This document shows positions 1 through 8,459 of a stretch of DNA of 64,000 nt, one piece after another (the stretch's first letter is position 1; each line of letters begins with the position of its first letter). The DNA comes from Variovorax sp. Root411. Lineage in GTDB: Bacteria > Pseudomonadota > Gammaproteobacteria > Burkholderiales > Burkholderiaceae_C. The DNA lies in assembly GCF_001425205.1 (NCBI RefSeq), contig NZ_LMDW01000001.1, positions 869,928-933,927 on the forward strand, written 5' to 3'. The notes beneath the pieces were generated by a model that saw only the letters and a program-made list of their open reading frames with translations, did no database searches and had not been told where the DNA came from. The translations under genes were made by a program, and so were the position numbers.

Positions 1-174
1 CGGGTCTTCCGCATCCTCGAACAGCAATCCGGCCAGGCGCTGCCGCGCAACGGCGCCTGGTTGGAGCGCGAGATAGGCAAGCAGTCCCCAGGCCTTGTGG
101 CCCCGGATGGGCACGGCGGGGCCGTCTGCGCTCACCACACACGGCACGCCGAGAAGCTGGACGAAGGGCCTCAT
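1..174 (-). CDS. SARP/BTAD-type transcriptional regulator, N-terminal fragment
   Basis: Fifty-eight codons of a gene running off the left edge, read on the minus strand from ATG at 174. The visible part begins MRPFVQLLGVP and continues with HKAWGLLAYLAL and RQRLAGLLFED. That pattern is typical of the N-terminal winged-helix DNA-binding domain of SARP/BTAD regulators (short beta strand, then a helix in which the cassette size is 'read'). A C-terminal BTAD or ATPase part would lie outside the window. It follows the DUF4242 gene on the same strand after 48 nt, so the two may be co-transcribed. Function beyond transcriptional regulation cannot be assigned. Confidence 0.6.
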   Translation of the reverse strand, partial: MRPFVQLLGVPCVVSADGPAVPIRGHKAWGLLAYLALQPGAVARQRLAGLLFEDAEDP

Positions 175-222
175 CCCTGCAGTGTGGCAGAGCGAGGCAC
201 CGGCCGCAGCAGGATCTTGGGG

Positions 223-498
223 TCAGGCCTCTGCAGTCGTCGGATCGATCGTCGTCACCACGCGCGCCACGCTGTCGGCGGGAAATCCGCCTTTGCGCGC
301 GTGTTCGCGCACCAGCTCTTCGCTGGTCGCGTTGTAGACGCAGTAGATCTTGTCGCCCGTGACGTAGCTGTGCACCCATTGCACGTCGGTGCCGAGCTCG
401 CGCAGGACGCCGCACGACTTCTGGGATACGGCCTGCAGTTCGGCGGCGCTGGCGGCGCCGATGTTGGGAATGGCGCGTTCGATGACGAATTTGGGCAT
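223..498 (-). CDS. DUF4242 (SCO4226-like nickel-binding) small protein
   Basis: A 91-residue cytosolic protein with no signal peptide or membrane segment. It begins MPKFVIERAIPNIG and ends near VVTTIDPTTAEA, with a central QWVHSYVTGDKIYCVY block. This is the layout of the DUF4242 ferredoxin-like fold family, one member of which (SCO4226) binds nickel. I chose ATG 498 over a longer open frame because GAGGTGA lies just upstream as a good ribosome site and conservation should begin at MPKF. Neighbours are a Crp-type regulator upstream and a SARP-like regulator downstream, all on the minus strand. The biological role is unknown. Confidence 0.7.
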   Translation of the reverse strand: MPKFVIERAIPNIGAASAAELQAVSQKSCGVLRELGTDVQWVHSYVTGDKIYCVYNATSEELVREHARKGGFPADSVARVVTTIDPTTAEA

Positions 499-594
499 AG
501 GTCTCACCTCAAAGAGAGTTGATGGGGGACCCGACCGTAGGCATGGCGCGTTTGATCTGGCGTTTGACGGCTGCACGCCACCCCGCGAAGCACT

Positions 595-1290
595 TCACTC
601 GGCGTGCTCACGCGCATACAGCCGCAGGCCGTCGACGTTCAGCACGTCGATGCTGCCGTAGCGGATGTGAAGCAGGCCTGCTTCCTCCAGCTCGTGCAGG
701 GCGCGATGGGCGACCTGGCGGGAAATGCCAGCCAGCCGGCCAATCTCTTCCTGCGAAATGTGCAGCACAGGATTGGTCTGCGGATTGAGCTGGGGGTTGA
801 AGAGTTCGGCCAGGCAGCTTGCCACGCGCGAACTGATGTCGTGCATCCGATTGCTTTCGGCAAGCGCAATGAACTGGCCAAGCCTTGCGTTGAGCTGGTT
901 GATCATGAAATGGCAGAAGGTCAGGCTGTCGGCAACCAGGTAGTGGAAGGTCTGGCTTGGCATCAAGGCGATGCGGCTGTCGCGCAGAGCGACAACGCCG
1001 TACGGCCGGAGTTCGCTCTTCAGCACGGAGCCCTCTCCGAGCCAACCGCCATCGGATACACCGGTGAGGGTGGTGCTGCGGCCGTCTGCCGAGAGAACAT
1101 CCACCTTGACCATGCCTTCGACGACACCGATCCAGTGCGTGGCCGGGCTCGATTTCTGACAGACGATTTCACCGGCCGAATAGAAGCGGTCCTGCGTTTC
1201 CAGCTCGACACGCTGAAGCTGCTCTTGCGTCAGGCCGCGAGCCCAGGCAGCCGCTCGCAACATGGCAATGGTCTGCACGTGCTTTGTCAT
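595..1290 (-). CDS. Crp/Fnr-family transcriptional regulator
   Basis: 231 residues. An N-terminal cyclic-nucleotide-binding-type beta-roll occupies about residues 15-125 (FYSAGEIVCQ, GWLGEGSVL) and a long dimerisation helix follows. A winged HTH lies at about 165-215 (ISQEEIGRLAGISRQVAHRAL, then a wing with LLHIRYGSIDVL). There is no N-terminal Fnr-type cysteine cluster, so it is not an oxygen-sensing Fnr. The effector cannot be told from sequence. It is divergent from the tannase-family gene (1392) with about 100 nt between them, and it may control that gene or the DUF4242 gene downstream of itself. Confidence 0.85.
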   Translation of the reverse strand: MTKHVQTIAMLRAAAWARGLTQEQLQRVELETQDRFYSAGEIVCQKSSPATHWIGVVEGMVKVDVLSADGRSTTLTGVSDGGWLGEGSVLKSELRPYGVVALRDSRIALMPSQTFHYLVADSLTFCHFMINQLNARLGQFIALAESNRMHDISSRVASCLAELFNPQLNPQTNPVLHISQEEIGRLAGISRQVAHRALHELEEAGLLHIRYGSIDVLNVDGLRLYAREHAE

Positions 1291-1391
1291 TGGAAAGACT
1301 TTCTTCCTCGGTCTTAGTGCCTAGCATGCGCAGCGCAGGCGATGGGCTGAGTCGCCTGAGTTTATGTGGCAGTACGAACAGGAGACAAATC

Positions 1392-2987
1392 ATGAAAAAC
1401 CCTCTCTCGACGGCGCGCTGCACTCTTGCGTGCATCCCCATCCTGCTGGCGGCTTGCGGCGGCGGTGGTGGTGGCGCAAGCAGCCTGCCGGTGCTGTTCC
1501 CGACACCTGCGCCAACGCAAACCCCGCCGCCGACCTCGACCCCGGCACCGGTCGCGTCAGCGCAGGAGAAGTGCGCGGTCTTCGCCGGTGCCTCGCTTGC
1601 CGGCGCAACGCTCAAGGAGGCAACGCTCGTCCCGGCAGCGGCGGGCTCCGCGGAGTACTGCAAGGTCACGGGCACCCTTCACGCCACGCTCAATTTCGAA
1701 GTGCATCTGCCCACCGTGTGGAACAACAAGCTCCTGTATGCAGGCGGCGGCGGCTGGGACGGCAGCATCAGCATCACGCCTTACTCGCCCAGCGGTTCAA
1801 CCGCTGGCTACGTGCTCGTGGCCTCGGACGGCGGGCGCCAGGGCGATGGCCTGGACGCCTCGGTCTTCCTGAACAATCCCACGGCGCAGGCGGACTTCGG
1901 CTATCTGTCGATCCACTCGGTCAATGAGGTCACCAAGGAAATCGTTCGCAAGCGCTATGGCTCGGACGCCGAGTTCAGCTATTTCGAAGGTTGCTCCAAT
2001 GGTGGCAGAGAAGCGTTGATCCAGGCCACGCGCTTCCCGAACGACTTCGACGGCATTGTCGTGCGCGCGCCGGCCTATTCCTTCACCGAACTGTTCCAGG
2101 CCTTCGTTGCGAACGGTAAGGCACTCGCGGCGCCGGGTGGACAGCTCAGCGATGCAAAGGCCTCGCTCATTGGCAAGACCGTCACCGCCCAGTGCGACGG
2201 CCTGGATGGCGTTGCCGACGGCATCGTGAGCAACCAGGAGGCCTGCAGTTTCAATCCGGCGGTATTGCGCTGCACGGCGGGGGACGCGGACACATGCCTG
2301 ACCGACCCGCAGATAGCGACTGCCAACACGATCTATTCCGAGCTCAAGCGTGCGGACGGGACGAGCGTCTATCCCGGCTGGGGACCTGGCGGCGAAGACC
2401 AGGGCTGGCCCCTGTGGGTGACCGGCTCCGCCATTGGCGGCACCGGCCTGCAGTTCATGTTCGGAAGCGGCCTGGTGAAGTACTGGGTCACGGGCGATCC
2501 GGCCTTCAACGTGCTTGGTTTCGATCCGGAGCTCTACTCTCCGGGACTGCGGCTCGCAGCCACCACGCTCGATGCGACGCCGGACCTTCGCTCCTTCTTC
2601 GGACAAGGCGGCAAGATGATCCTTGCCCATGGAACGAACGACTGGGCGATCAGCTACAAGGGCTCGATCAAGTACTTCAACGATGTCGCGACCACGGTGG
2701 GCGGCGCGTCCACGCGGGATGCCTCGATGGAGTTCTTCCTTCAGCCAGGCGTTCAGCATTGCGCAGGCGGAGTCGGTCCGGACACCATCGACCTCGTGGA
2801 CGCTGTCGCGAAGTGGCGTGAGGGAGGCGCAAAGCCTTCCACGCAAAACATCGTGGCGACAAAACTGGATCTGACGACCAAGGCGCCCGTACTGGCCCGC
2901 CCCTTGTGCAAGTATCCGAGCTTCCCGAAATACAAGGGCAGTGGTGACGTGAATTCGGCGGACAGCTACACCTGCCAGAGCTCCTGA
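1392..2987 (+). CDS. tannase/feruloyl esterase family lipoprotein
   Basis: 531 residues. Start ATG 1392 follows GGAGACAAATC and gives a lipoprotein signal peptide with lipobox LLAACGGG, then a Pro/Thr-rich linker. The mature enzyme shows the tannase-family nucleophile motif EGCSNGGRE (Ser in GxSxGG, preceded by the Cys of the paired CS motif). It also has an acidic region around GTNDWAI and the HC pair in GVQHCAGG that completes the catalytic triad and disulfide. The family hydrolyses ester bonds in gallate, ferulate or related hydroxycinnamate esters, and this member should act at the cell envelope. The substrate is not predictable. It is divergently arranged with a Crp-type regulator. Confidence 0.85.
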   Translation: MKNPLSTARCTLACIPILLAACGGGGGGASSLPVLFPTPAPTQTPPPTSTPAPVASAQEKCAVFAGASLAGATLKEATLVPAAAGSAEYCKVTGTLHATLNFEVHLPTVWNNKLLYAGGGGWDGSISITPYSPSGSTAGYVLVASDGGRQGDGLDASVFLNNPTAQADFGYLSIHSVNEVTKEIVRKRYGSDAEFSYFEGCSNGGREALIQATRFPNDFDGIVVRAPAYSFTELFQAFVANGKALAAPGGQLSDAKASLIGKTVTAQCDGLDGVADGIVSNQEACSFNPAVLRCTAGDADTCLTDPQIATANTIYSELKRADGTSVYPGWGPGGEDQGWPLWVTGSAIGGTGLQFMFGSGLVKYWVTGDPAFNVLGFDPELYSPGLRLAATTLDATPDLRSFFGQGGKMILAHGTNDWAISYKGSIKYFNDVATTVGGASTRDASMEFFLQPGVQHCAGGVGPDTIDLVDAVAKWREGGAKPSTQNIVATKLDLTTKAPVLARPLCKYPSFPKYKGSGDVNSADSYTCQSS

Positions 2988-3026
2988 GCCGCCGGCCGAA
3001 GGCACAGGATGTGGCTGGCTTCGGCA

Positions 3027-3977
3027 TCAAGGTCGCCCTCGTGGAGCCGGCAGCTGAGTGGCCGAAGCCTGTTGCGTGAGCGACAGCGTCAGAAAATCGA
3101 CGAAGGCCCGCACGCGCGCTGAAAGCTGATGGCTCTGCGGATACACGGCATAGATATCTGCATCGGGCGTGTAGTACTGCCGCAGAACCTGCACAAGGCG
3201 CCCGCTGCGCAGGTAGCGAGCAATGTCCCACTCCGCACGCATCAGGATGCCGTGCCCGTCGAGTGCCCAGTTGACGGCGATCTCGCCGTCGTTCGTCGTC
3301 AGCGTGCCGCGTGTCTTGATGGCCTGCGTGGTGGCACTCTTGCCCCGGCCGCTCGACAGCCGCCAGAGGCCGTAAGCCTCCTCGCCTTGCCGGATGCCGA
3401 TGCAGTTGTGTCTGGTCAGGTCATTGGGCACCTTGGGCGTGCCGTGTTTGGCGATGTAGGCCGGCGCGGCGCACAGCAGGCGGCGATTTGCGGCGATCCG
3501 CCTTGCGATCACGCGCGAATCCGGCGGTGCGCCGAAGCGCACGCACACGTCGAAGGAGTCGTCCGTCAGCGGCGGCGGATTGACCGACAACTGGAGCTGC
3601 ACTTCCACCGCCGGATATTCGCGCACGAACTTCGAGATCAGCGGCGCCACGTGGCTGCGGCCGAAACCGAGCGTTGCGTTGACGCGCAACAAGCCCTTGG
3701 GCGTCGCTTTCGACGCGCCCAGCATCTCGCCCATGCTGTCGATGTCGTTCAGGATGCGGCGCGCGTGCTCGAGATAGAGCTCGCCTTCGGGCGTCAGGCT
3801 CATGCGCCGCGTGGTGCGGTTGAGCAGGCTGACACTCAGGCGCGCTTCCATCTGCGCGAGATGCTTGCTCACGGCCGCTGTCGAGACACCCAGCTCGCGT
3901 GCCGCCGCACTGAGGCTGCCGGCGCTCGCCAGCGCGCAGAAGAAGCCCAGATCGGCCGGCTGGATCTCGTTTCCCAT
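3027..3977 (-). CDS. LysR-family transcriptional regulator
   Basis: 316 residues. The N-terminal winged HTH (about 8-66) reads FFCALASAGSLSAAARELGVSTAAVSKHLAQ, and RTTRRMSLTPEGELYL follows at the junction to the linker helix. The rest is the two-lobed effector-binding domain. This resembles the large subgroup of LysR proteins that often regulate a neighbouring oxidoreductase or exporter. Here it sits 30 nt downstream of the thioesterase gene on the same strand rather than divergent from a target. It may therefore act elsewhere or on its own operon. Confidence 0.9.
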   Translation of the reverse strand: MGNEIQPADLGFFCALASAGSLSAAARELGVSTAAVSKHLAQMEARLSVSLLNRTTRRMSLTPEGELYLEHARRILNDIDSMGEMLGASKATPKGLLRVNATLGFGRSHVAPLISKFVREYPAVEVQLQLSVNPPPLTDDSFDVCVRFGAPPDSRVIARRIAANRRLLCAAPAYIAKHGTPKVPNDLTRHNCIGIRQGEEAYGLWRLSSGRGKSATTQAIKTRGTLTTNDGEIAVNWALDGHGILMRAEWDIARYLRSGRLVQVLRQYYTPDADIYAVYPQSHQLSARVRAFVDFLTLSLTQQASATQLPAPRGRP

Positions 3978-4007
3978 GTTTCGGACTCCTGGCTGCCTGA
4001 AGCCGGC

Positions 4008-4556
4008 TCAACCCGCCGGCCGCGTTTCGAACACCAGGCAGGTCGTGGTGGCGTGCGCGTACAGCGTGCCATCGGGCCCGAAGAGGCGGGCCTCGGCGGT
4101 GGCCAGCTGGCGGCCGCAGTGGATCACCTTGCCTTCAGCGCGCACGCGCTGCACCTTGGGCGTCAGGCCTTTCACGTAGTTCACGCTCAGCTCGGCGGTG
4201 GTGTAGGCCCGCCCGGGCGGCATCATCGTGTGGACGGAGCAGCCCAGGGCGGAGTCGAGCATCGTGGCGACCCAGCCGCCATGGATGGTGCCCAGCGGGT
4301 TCAGGTGCCGCGGCAGCGGCGTTCCCTGGAAGATGGCCACCCCCGGGCGCACTTCGAGGATCGTGAAGTCCAGCGTCCTGGCGATGGCTGCAAAGGGAAT
4401 CTCGCCGTTCAGCATCGCCTGCATCATTTCGAGGCCGGTCTTGCCCGCGATCTGGTCGGGGCGGGCAAGGCCAGGGCCTGGGCCGGCTTCGAGGCGTTCG
4501 GTGATCTTTCGCTCTTCGGCGATCCACGCGTCGAGCTGGCTGGGGTTGTGCGTCAT
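4008..4556 (-). CDS. PaaI-family (hotdog) thioesterase
   Basis: 182 residues from ATG 4556, which is preceded by CAGGAGA. Hotdog-fold signature: NPLGTIHGGWVATMLDSALGCSVHTM, with the HGG and the following Asp at the catalytic helix, then TTAELSVNYVKGL and GRQLATAEARLFG. PaaI-type enzymes hydrolyse acyl- or aryl-CoA thioesters in the cytosol. The gene is divergent from a MarR regulator. The 75 nt between the two starts hold two perfect 12-bp palindromes, so regulation by that MarR protein is likely. A longer reading frame (MHMQLN...) runs through the palindromes and is less credible. Confidence 0.85.
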   Translation of the reverse strand: MTHNPSQLDAWIAEERKITERLEAGPGPGLARPDQIAGKTGLEMMQAMLNGEIPFAAIARTLDFTILEVRPGVAIFQGTPLPRHLNPLGTIHGGWVATMLDSALGCSVHTMMPPGRAYTTAELSVNYVKGLTPKVQRVRAEGKVIHCGRQLATAEARLFGPDGTLYAHATTTCLVFETRPAG

Positions 4557-4595
4557 GCCGGGTGTTCTCCTGTCCGGGTTGTCTGGAGGGTTAAG

Positions 4596-4623
4596 TTGCA
4601 TATGCAATAGTTGTAGCTACAAT
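4596..4623 (+). promoter_or_regulatory. Twin palindromic operators overlapping a predicted MarR promoter
   Basis: Two perfect 12-bp palindromes, TTGCATATGCAA (4596-4607) and TTGTAGCTACAA (4611-4622), share TTG...CAA ends and have centres 15 bp apart. On the plus strand TTGCAT (4596-4601) and TACAAT (4618-4623), 16 bp apart, make a plausible sigma-70 -35/-10 pair. The expected transcription start is within a few bases of the MarR ATG at 4632. No Shine-Dalgarno fits, so the mRNA may be leaderless. A MarR dimer bound here would cover the promoter and could also repress the divergent thioesterase gene. Confidence 0.6.
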
Positions 4624-4631
4624 AATACCCT

Positions 4632-5087
4632 ATGGACACCCTCGCCAAGCCACGCGGCTGCACCAGCTTCAAGGTGCGCCAGCTCTCGCGCCGCCTCTCG
4701 CAGCACTACGACGCCGAGGTGTCGAAGAGCGGCCTGAAGACCACACAGTACTCGCTGCTGTCGAATCTGGCGCGGCTCGGTCCCTCGCGCCCGGTCGACC
4801 TGGCGAGCGAACTCAAGATGACCGCCTCCACCCTGAGCCGCAACCTGCAGCCGCTGATCGCCGCGGGCTGGATCTCACTGGGCGCCGGCGCCGATGCGCG
4901 CAGCCGGCTGGTGCAGCTCACCGATGAGGGCGACGCCAAGCGCCGCGAGGCGCAGCTGCACTGGAAGGCGGCGCAGCAAAAACTCAACGCGCTGCTGGGC
5001 ATCGAGCGCGTGCTCGCGCTGCACCGGCTGATCGACGAGTCGATGGAGTTGCTGGGCGCGGATGACGCGCCCGACGCCGAAGACTGA
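4632..5087 (+). CDS. MarR-family transcriptional regulator
   Basis: 151 residues with the MarR winged-helix layout: an N-terminal helix, then LKTTQYSLLSNLARLGPSRP, a recognition helix in LASELKMTASTLSRNLQPL, and a wing in LGAGADARSRLVQLTDEG. The C-terminal helices form the dimer interface. The start ATG lies only about 9 nt past the -10-like TACAAT, suggesting a leaderless transcript. It is probably an autoregulator through the palindromes at 4596-4622 that responds to a phenolic or acyl ligand. It may be the first gene of a unit with the MFS transporter 26 nt downstream. Confidence 0.9.
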   Translation: MDTLAKPRGCTSFKVRQLSRRLSQHYDAEVSKSGLKTTQYSLLSNLARLGPSRPVDLASELKMTASTLSRNLQPLIAAGWISLGAGADARSRLVQLTDEGDAKRREAQLHWKAAQQKLNALLGIERVLALHRLIDESMELLGADDAPDAED

Positions 5088-5113
5088 CATTCAATTCCAA
5101 CAGCAGAGGTCTC

Positions 5114-6427
5114 ATGTTCGCCACTCCCGTCTCCGCATGGCTGCAGCGCCGCGGCATTCACTACGGATGGATCGTCGCCGCCATCACCTTCCTGACCATG
5201 CTGACCATGTCGGCCGCGTTGGGCCTGCCGGGCGCCATGCTGCAGCCGCTGGGCAAGGAGTTCGGATGGAGCACCGGGCAGATATCGTCGGCACTGGCGC
5301 TTCGCTTCGCGCTGTTCGGCCTGATGGGGCCGTTCGCCGCGGTACTGATGGAGCGCTATGGACTGCGCGCCGTGGTCTGCACCGGCCTCGCGCTGGTCGG
5401 CCTGGGCATGGCGCTGGTCACCATGGCTTCGCAGCTGTGGCACCTGTTCGTGCTGTGGAGCCTGATGCTGGGCCTGGGCACCGGCATGACGGCGCTGGTG
5501 CTCGGCGCGGTGGTGGCCAACCGCTGGTTCGTCGCGCGGCGCGGCCTCGTCGTCGGCATGCTCACGGCCAGTTCGGCCACCGGGCAACTCGCCTTCCTGC
5601 CTCTCGCGGCCTGGATGATCGAGCACTGGGGCTGGCGCTCGGCCATCCTGCCGATCGTGGCAGGCAGCATCCTGATCGGCGTGCTGGCGCTGTGCCTCAT
5701 GCGCAACCGACCCTCGGACATCGGCCTGCTGCCCTACGGCGAGGTGCCCGGCACGCAGCCGGCCGCACCTGCCGCCGCCGCGCCGGCGATGAACTTCGCC
5801 ACGCCGTTCCGTGTGTTGAAGGAGGTTTCGACCAACCGCACCTTCCTTATCCTCGCCGCCACTTTCTTTATCTGTGGCCTGAGCACCAACGGGCTCGTGC
5901 AGACGCACTTCATCTCCCTGTGCGGCGACTACGGCATGAGCGCAGTGCCCGCAGCCTCGGTGCTCGCGATGATGGGCGCCTTCGACTTCGTCGGCACCAT
6001 TCTTTCGGGTTGGCTCTCGGACCGCTACGACAACCGCAAGCTGCTCTTCTGGTACTACGGCCTGCGCGGCCTGTCGCTGTTCTGGCTGCCGCATTCGGAG
6101 TTCACCATCTACGGGCTGGGCATCTTCGCGATGTTCTACGGCCTCGACTGGATCGCCACCGTGCCGCCGACCGTCAAGCTCGCGGGCGCCGCCTTCGGCC
6201 CCGCCAAGGTGGGCCTGGTGTTCGGCTGGGTCTTTGCCGCGCACCAGCTGGGCGCCGCCACGGCGGCTTACGGCGCCGGCTTCGCACGCACGCTGCTGCT
6301 GACCTACACACCGGCGCTCTATGCCGCAGGCGCGGCCTGCCTGGTGGCGGCGGTGGTCGTGATGATGATTCGCCGTCCGGCGGCGAAGGCCGGCGCGCAG
6401 GTCGCGCGCGCCGCGGCACGGGCTTGA
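5114..6427 (+). CDS. MFS transporter (oxalate/formate- or monocarboxylate-porter type)
   Basis: 437 residues with about twelve hydrophobic segments. It begins RRGIHYGWIVAAITFLTML, a pattern characteristic of the oxalate-formate antiporter/monocarboxylate branch of MFS. The loop signature GPFAAVLMERYGLR lies between helices 2 and 3, and DFVGTILSGWLSDRYDNRK is the equivalent loop of the second half. It is an inner-membrane carrier, probably for a small organic acid. It lies 26 nt after the MarR gene and 19 nt before the MATE gene, so the three may form one transcription unit. Substrate unknown. Confidence 0.85.
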   Translation: MFATPVSAWLQRRGIHYGWIVAAITFLTMLTMSAALGLPGAMLQPLGKEFGWSTGQISSALALRFALFGLMGPFAAVLMERYGLRAVVCTGLALVGLGMALVTMASQLWHLFVLWSLMLGLGTGMTALVLGAVVANRWFVARRGLVVGMLTASSATGQLAFLPLAAWMIEHWGWRSAILPIVAGSILIGVLALCLMRNRPSDIGLLPYGEVPGTQPAAPAAAAPAMNFATPFRVLKEVSTNRTFLILAATFFICGLSTNGLVQTHFISLCGDYGMSAVPAASVLAMMGAFDFVGTILSGWLSDRYDNRKLLFWYYGLRGLSLFWLPHSEFTIYGLGIFAMFYGLDWIATVPPTVKLAGAAFGPAKVGLVFGWVFAAHQLGAATAAYGAGFARTLLLTYTPALYAAGAACLVAAVVVMMIRRPAAKAGAQVARAAARA

Positions 6428-6446
6428 GTGCGAGGAGTTCACCGAC

Positions 6447-7862
6447 ATGACGGCAGCCCGCACCGAACTCGACCCGCGCACGCGCCGCCTGCTCGAGGCG
6501 CCCATCGTGCCCACGCTGCTGCGCCTCGCGGCGCCCAACGTGCTGGTGATGCTGGCGCAAGCATCCGTCGGCCTCATCGAGACCTACTTCGTCGGCAAGC
6601 TCGGCACCGATGCGCTCGCCGGCATGGCGCTGGTGTTTCCCATCGTCATGCTGATGCAGATGACCTCCAGCGGCGCGATGGGTGGCGGCATCGCCTCGTC
6701 GATCGCGCGCGCGCTCGGCGCACGCCGCAAACACGATGCGGATGCGCTGGTGTGGCATGCCATCGTCATCGCGCTGGGCTTCGGCCTGTGCTTCACGCTG
6801 GCGCTGCTGCTGGGCGGGCGCTGGCTCTACGGGATCATGGGCGGCACGGGGCCGGCGCTCGAGGCTGCGCTCACGTACTCGAACTGGGTGTTCGCGGGCG
6901 CGACGCTGGTGTGGCTCTTCAACTCGCTCTCGGCCATCATCCGCGGCACCGGCAACATGTCGGTGCCGGCCAACGTGACGGTGGTGGGCGTGGTGTTCCT
7001 CGTTCCCGCGTCGCCGCTGCTGATCTTCGGTGTCGGCCCATTGCCGGGCATGGGCATTGCGGGCGGTGCGATGGCGCTGCTGCTCTACTACCTGCTGGGC
7101 TCCGTCGCGCTCATCGTCTACCTGCGCTCGCCGCGCAGCCTGCTGCGGCCCACGCTGGCCGCGCTCAGGCTGCGCTGGCCGCTGTTCCGCGACATCCTGC
7201 GCATCGGGCTGGTGGGTGCGGTGGCGACGGTGGCGACCAACCTGTCGATCGGCATCGCCACCGCGCTGACAAGTCATTTCGGTTCGGGCGCACTGGCCGG
7301 CTACGGCACGGCCTCGCGGCTCGAATACCTGCTGGTGCCGCTGGTGTTCGGCCTCGGCGCGCCGCTGGTGGCCATGGTCGGCACCTGCATGGGGGCAGGG
7401 CAGCGCGAACGCGCCCTGCGCGCCACCTGGACCGGCGCGGCGCTGGCCTTTGCGCTCACGGAAACCATCGGCCTCGCGGCCGCGCTGTTCCCGCGCCCCT
7501 GGCTGCTGCTGTTCGGCAACGATCCGGCGATGCTCGAAACCGGCGCGCACTATCTGCGCGTGGTCGGGCCGATGTATGGCTTCTTCGGCGTCGGGCTGGT
7601 GCTGTATTTCGCGTCGCAAGGCGCGGGCCGGCTGCTGTGGCCGGTGCTCGGCAACATTGCGCGCCTGACCGTGGCGGGCACGGGCGGCTGGCTGGCGCTG
7701 CGCTGGGGCGACGGGCTCACCGGCGTGTTCACCGCGCAGGGCGTGGCGCTTGGGGTGTACGGCATCGTGATCGCATCGGCCATCGCAGGCGGAGCCTGGT
7801 TCGGCCGCGTCGGTTGGCCGCGCACCACCGGCGGGCTGTTGCGGCGAATGGCGCGGGCCTGA
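6447..7862 (+). CDS. MATE-family multidrug/Na+ (or H+) antiporter
   Basis: 471 residues, about twelve transmembrane segments arranged as two MatE halves. The first half has LLRLAAPNVLVMLAQASVGLIETYFVGKLG with the AxP and VGLIxTYF patterns of the NorM/DinF type. The second half repeats it from about ILRIGLVGAVATVATNLSIG. It is expected to export cationic compounds across the inner membrane. It closely follows the MFS gene and the MarR regulator, a context that suits efflux of a compound sensed by that regulator. The start ATG 6447 is preceded by GAGGAG. Confidence 0.85.
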   Translation: MTAARTELDPRTRRLLEAPIVPTLLRLAAPNVLVMLAQASVGLIETYFVGKLGTDALAGMALVFPIVMLMQMTSSGAMGGGIASSIARALGARRKHDADALVWHAIVIALGFGLCFTLALLLGGRWLYGIMGGTGPALEAALTYSNWVFAGATLVWLFNSLSAIIRGTGNMSVPANVTVVGVVFLVPASPLLIFGVGPLPGMGIAGGAMALLLYYLLGSVALIVYLRSPRSLLRPTLAALRLRWPLFRDILRIGLVGAVATVATNLSIGIATALTSHFGSGALAGYGTASRLEYLLVPLVFGLGAPLVAMVGTCMGAGQRERALRATWTGAALAFALTETIGLAAALFPRPWLLLFGNDPAMLETGAHYLRVVGPMYGFFGVGLVLYFASQGAGRLLWPVLGNIARLTVAGTGGWLALRWGDGLTGVFTAQGVALGVYGIVIASAIAGGAWFGRVGWPRTTGGLLRRMARA

Positions 7863-7946
7863 GTAGCAACTTCCAAGGGCATCCTGCGACTTCTACCCCC
7901 GCACGGCCGTCATGGCCTCGACCCGGGCACGAGGCCCGGACCTTCG

Positions 7947-8264
7947 TCAATAGCGGTAGGGATTGTTGGGCCGGCGGTCGTAGCGGTTGGGTACGCCGTC
8001 GCCGTCGTTGTCCCTGCGGCCATAGCGCGGGCGGTCGTCCCATCGGCGGCCGTAGTGGCGGTCCGGGCCGCGGTGGTAGCCCGGGCCGTAGTAATGGCGC
8101 GGCGGAGGCGGCGGTGCGTAGTAGCGGCGCGGCGGAGGTGGTGCGGGCACGACGTACACCTGCGCCTGGATGAAGCGTCCGCCCGTCTGGGCCTGGGCCG
8201 GAACGCTGAGACTGGCCAGCGACAACAAGGCCGCGGCGCCGATTGCGAAACTAAGCTTTTTCAC
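7947..8264 (-). CDS. Exported Pro/Arg/Tyr-rich small protein
   Basis: 105 residues. A clear Sec signal peptide (MKKLSFAIGAAALLSLASL, cleavage near AQAQ) is followed by a proline stretch (APPPPRRYYAPPPPP). An Arg/His/Tyr/Gly-rich tail comes next, and then DNDGDGVPNRYD, which resembles a thrombospondin type-3 calcium-binding repeat. The mature protein is short, basic and probably disordered. Similar YXO-like exported proteins are common in Burkholderiales but have no known role. It is preceded by its own promoter region and is not obviously part of an operon. Confidence 0.75.
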   Translation of the reverse strand: MKKLSFAIGAAALLSLASLSVPAQAQTGGRFIQAQVYVVPAPPPPRRYYAPPPPPRHYYGPGYHRGPDRHYGRRWDDRPRYGRRDNDGDGVPNRYDRRPNNPYRY

Positions 8265-8459
8265 GTGATCCCCCGGTTGTGGTTGGAAGCCTCATCCTCG
8301 CGCCTTCTTGTGAAGTTGTTGTAAGGCTGAAGCGAAATCGGATGAAGAGCTGTAAGCCGGTGCGCGCCGGATGCGGCATGGCAAAGACACAATTGTGAAT
8401 GGACTTTGCACCGCGGAACATGTCCCGCCGATAGGCCATTGGCCGTATCGGCCGGATGC

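Noticed and set aside
8428..8451. Stem-loop CCGATA...TATCGG downstream of the class II aldolase as a terminator
   Set aside because: The stem is good, but no T-tract follows on the minus strand, so I could not call it a Rho-independent terminator.
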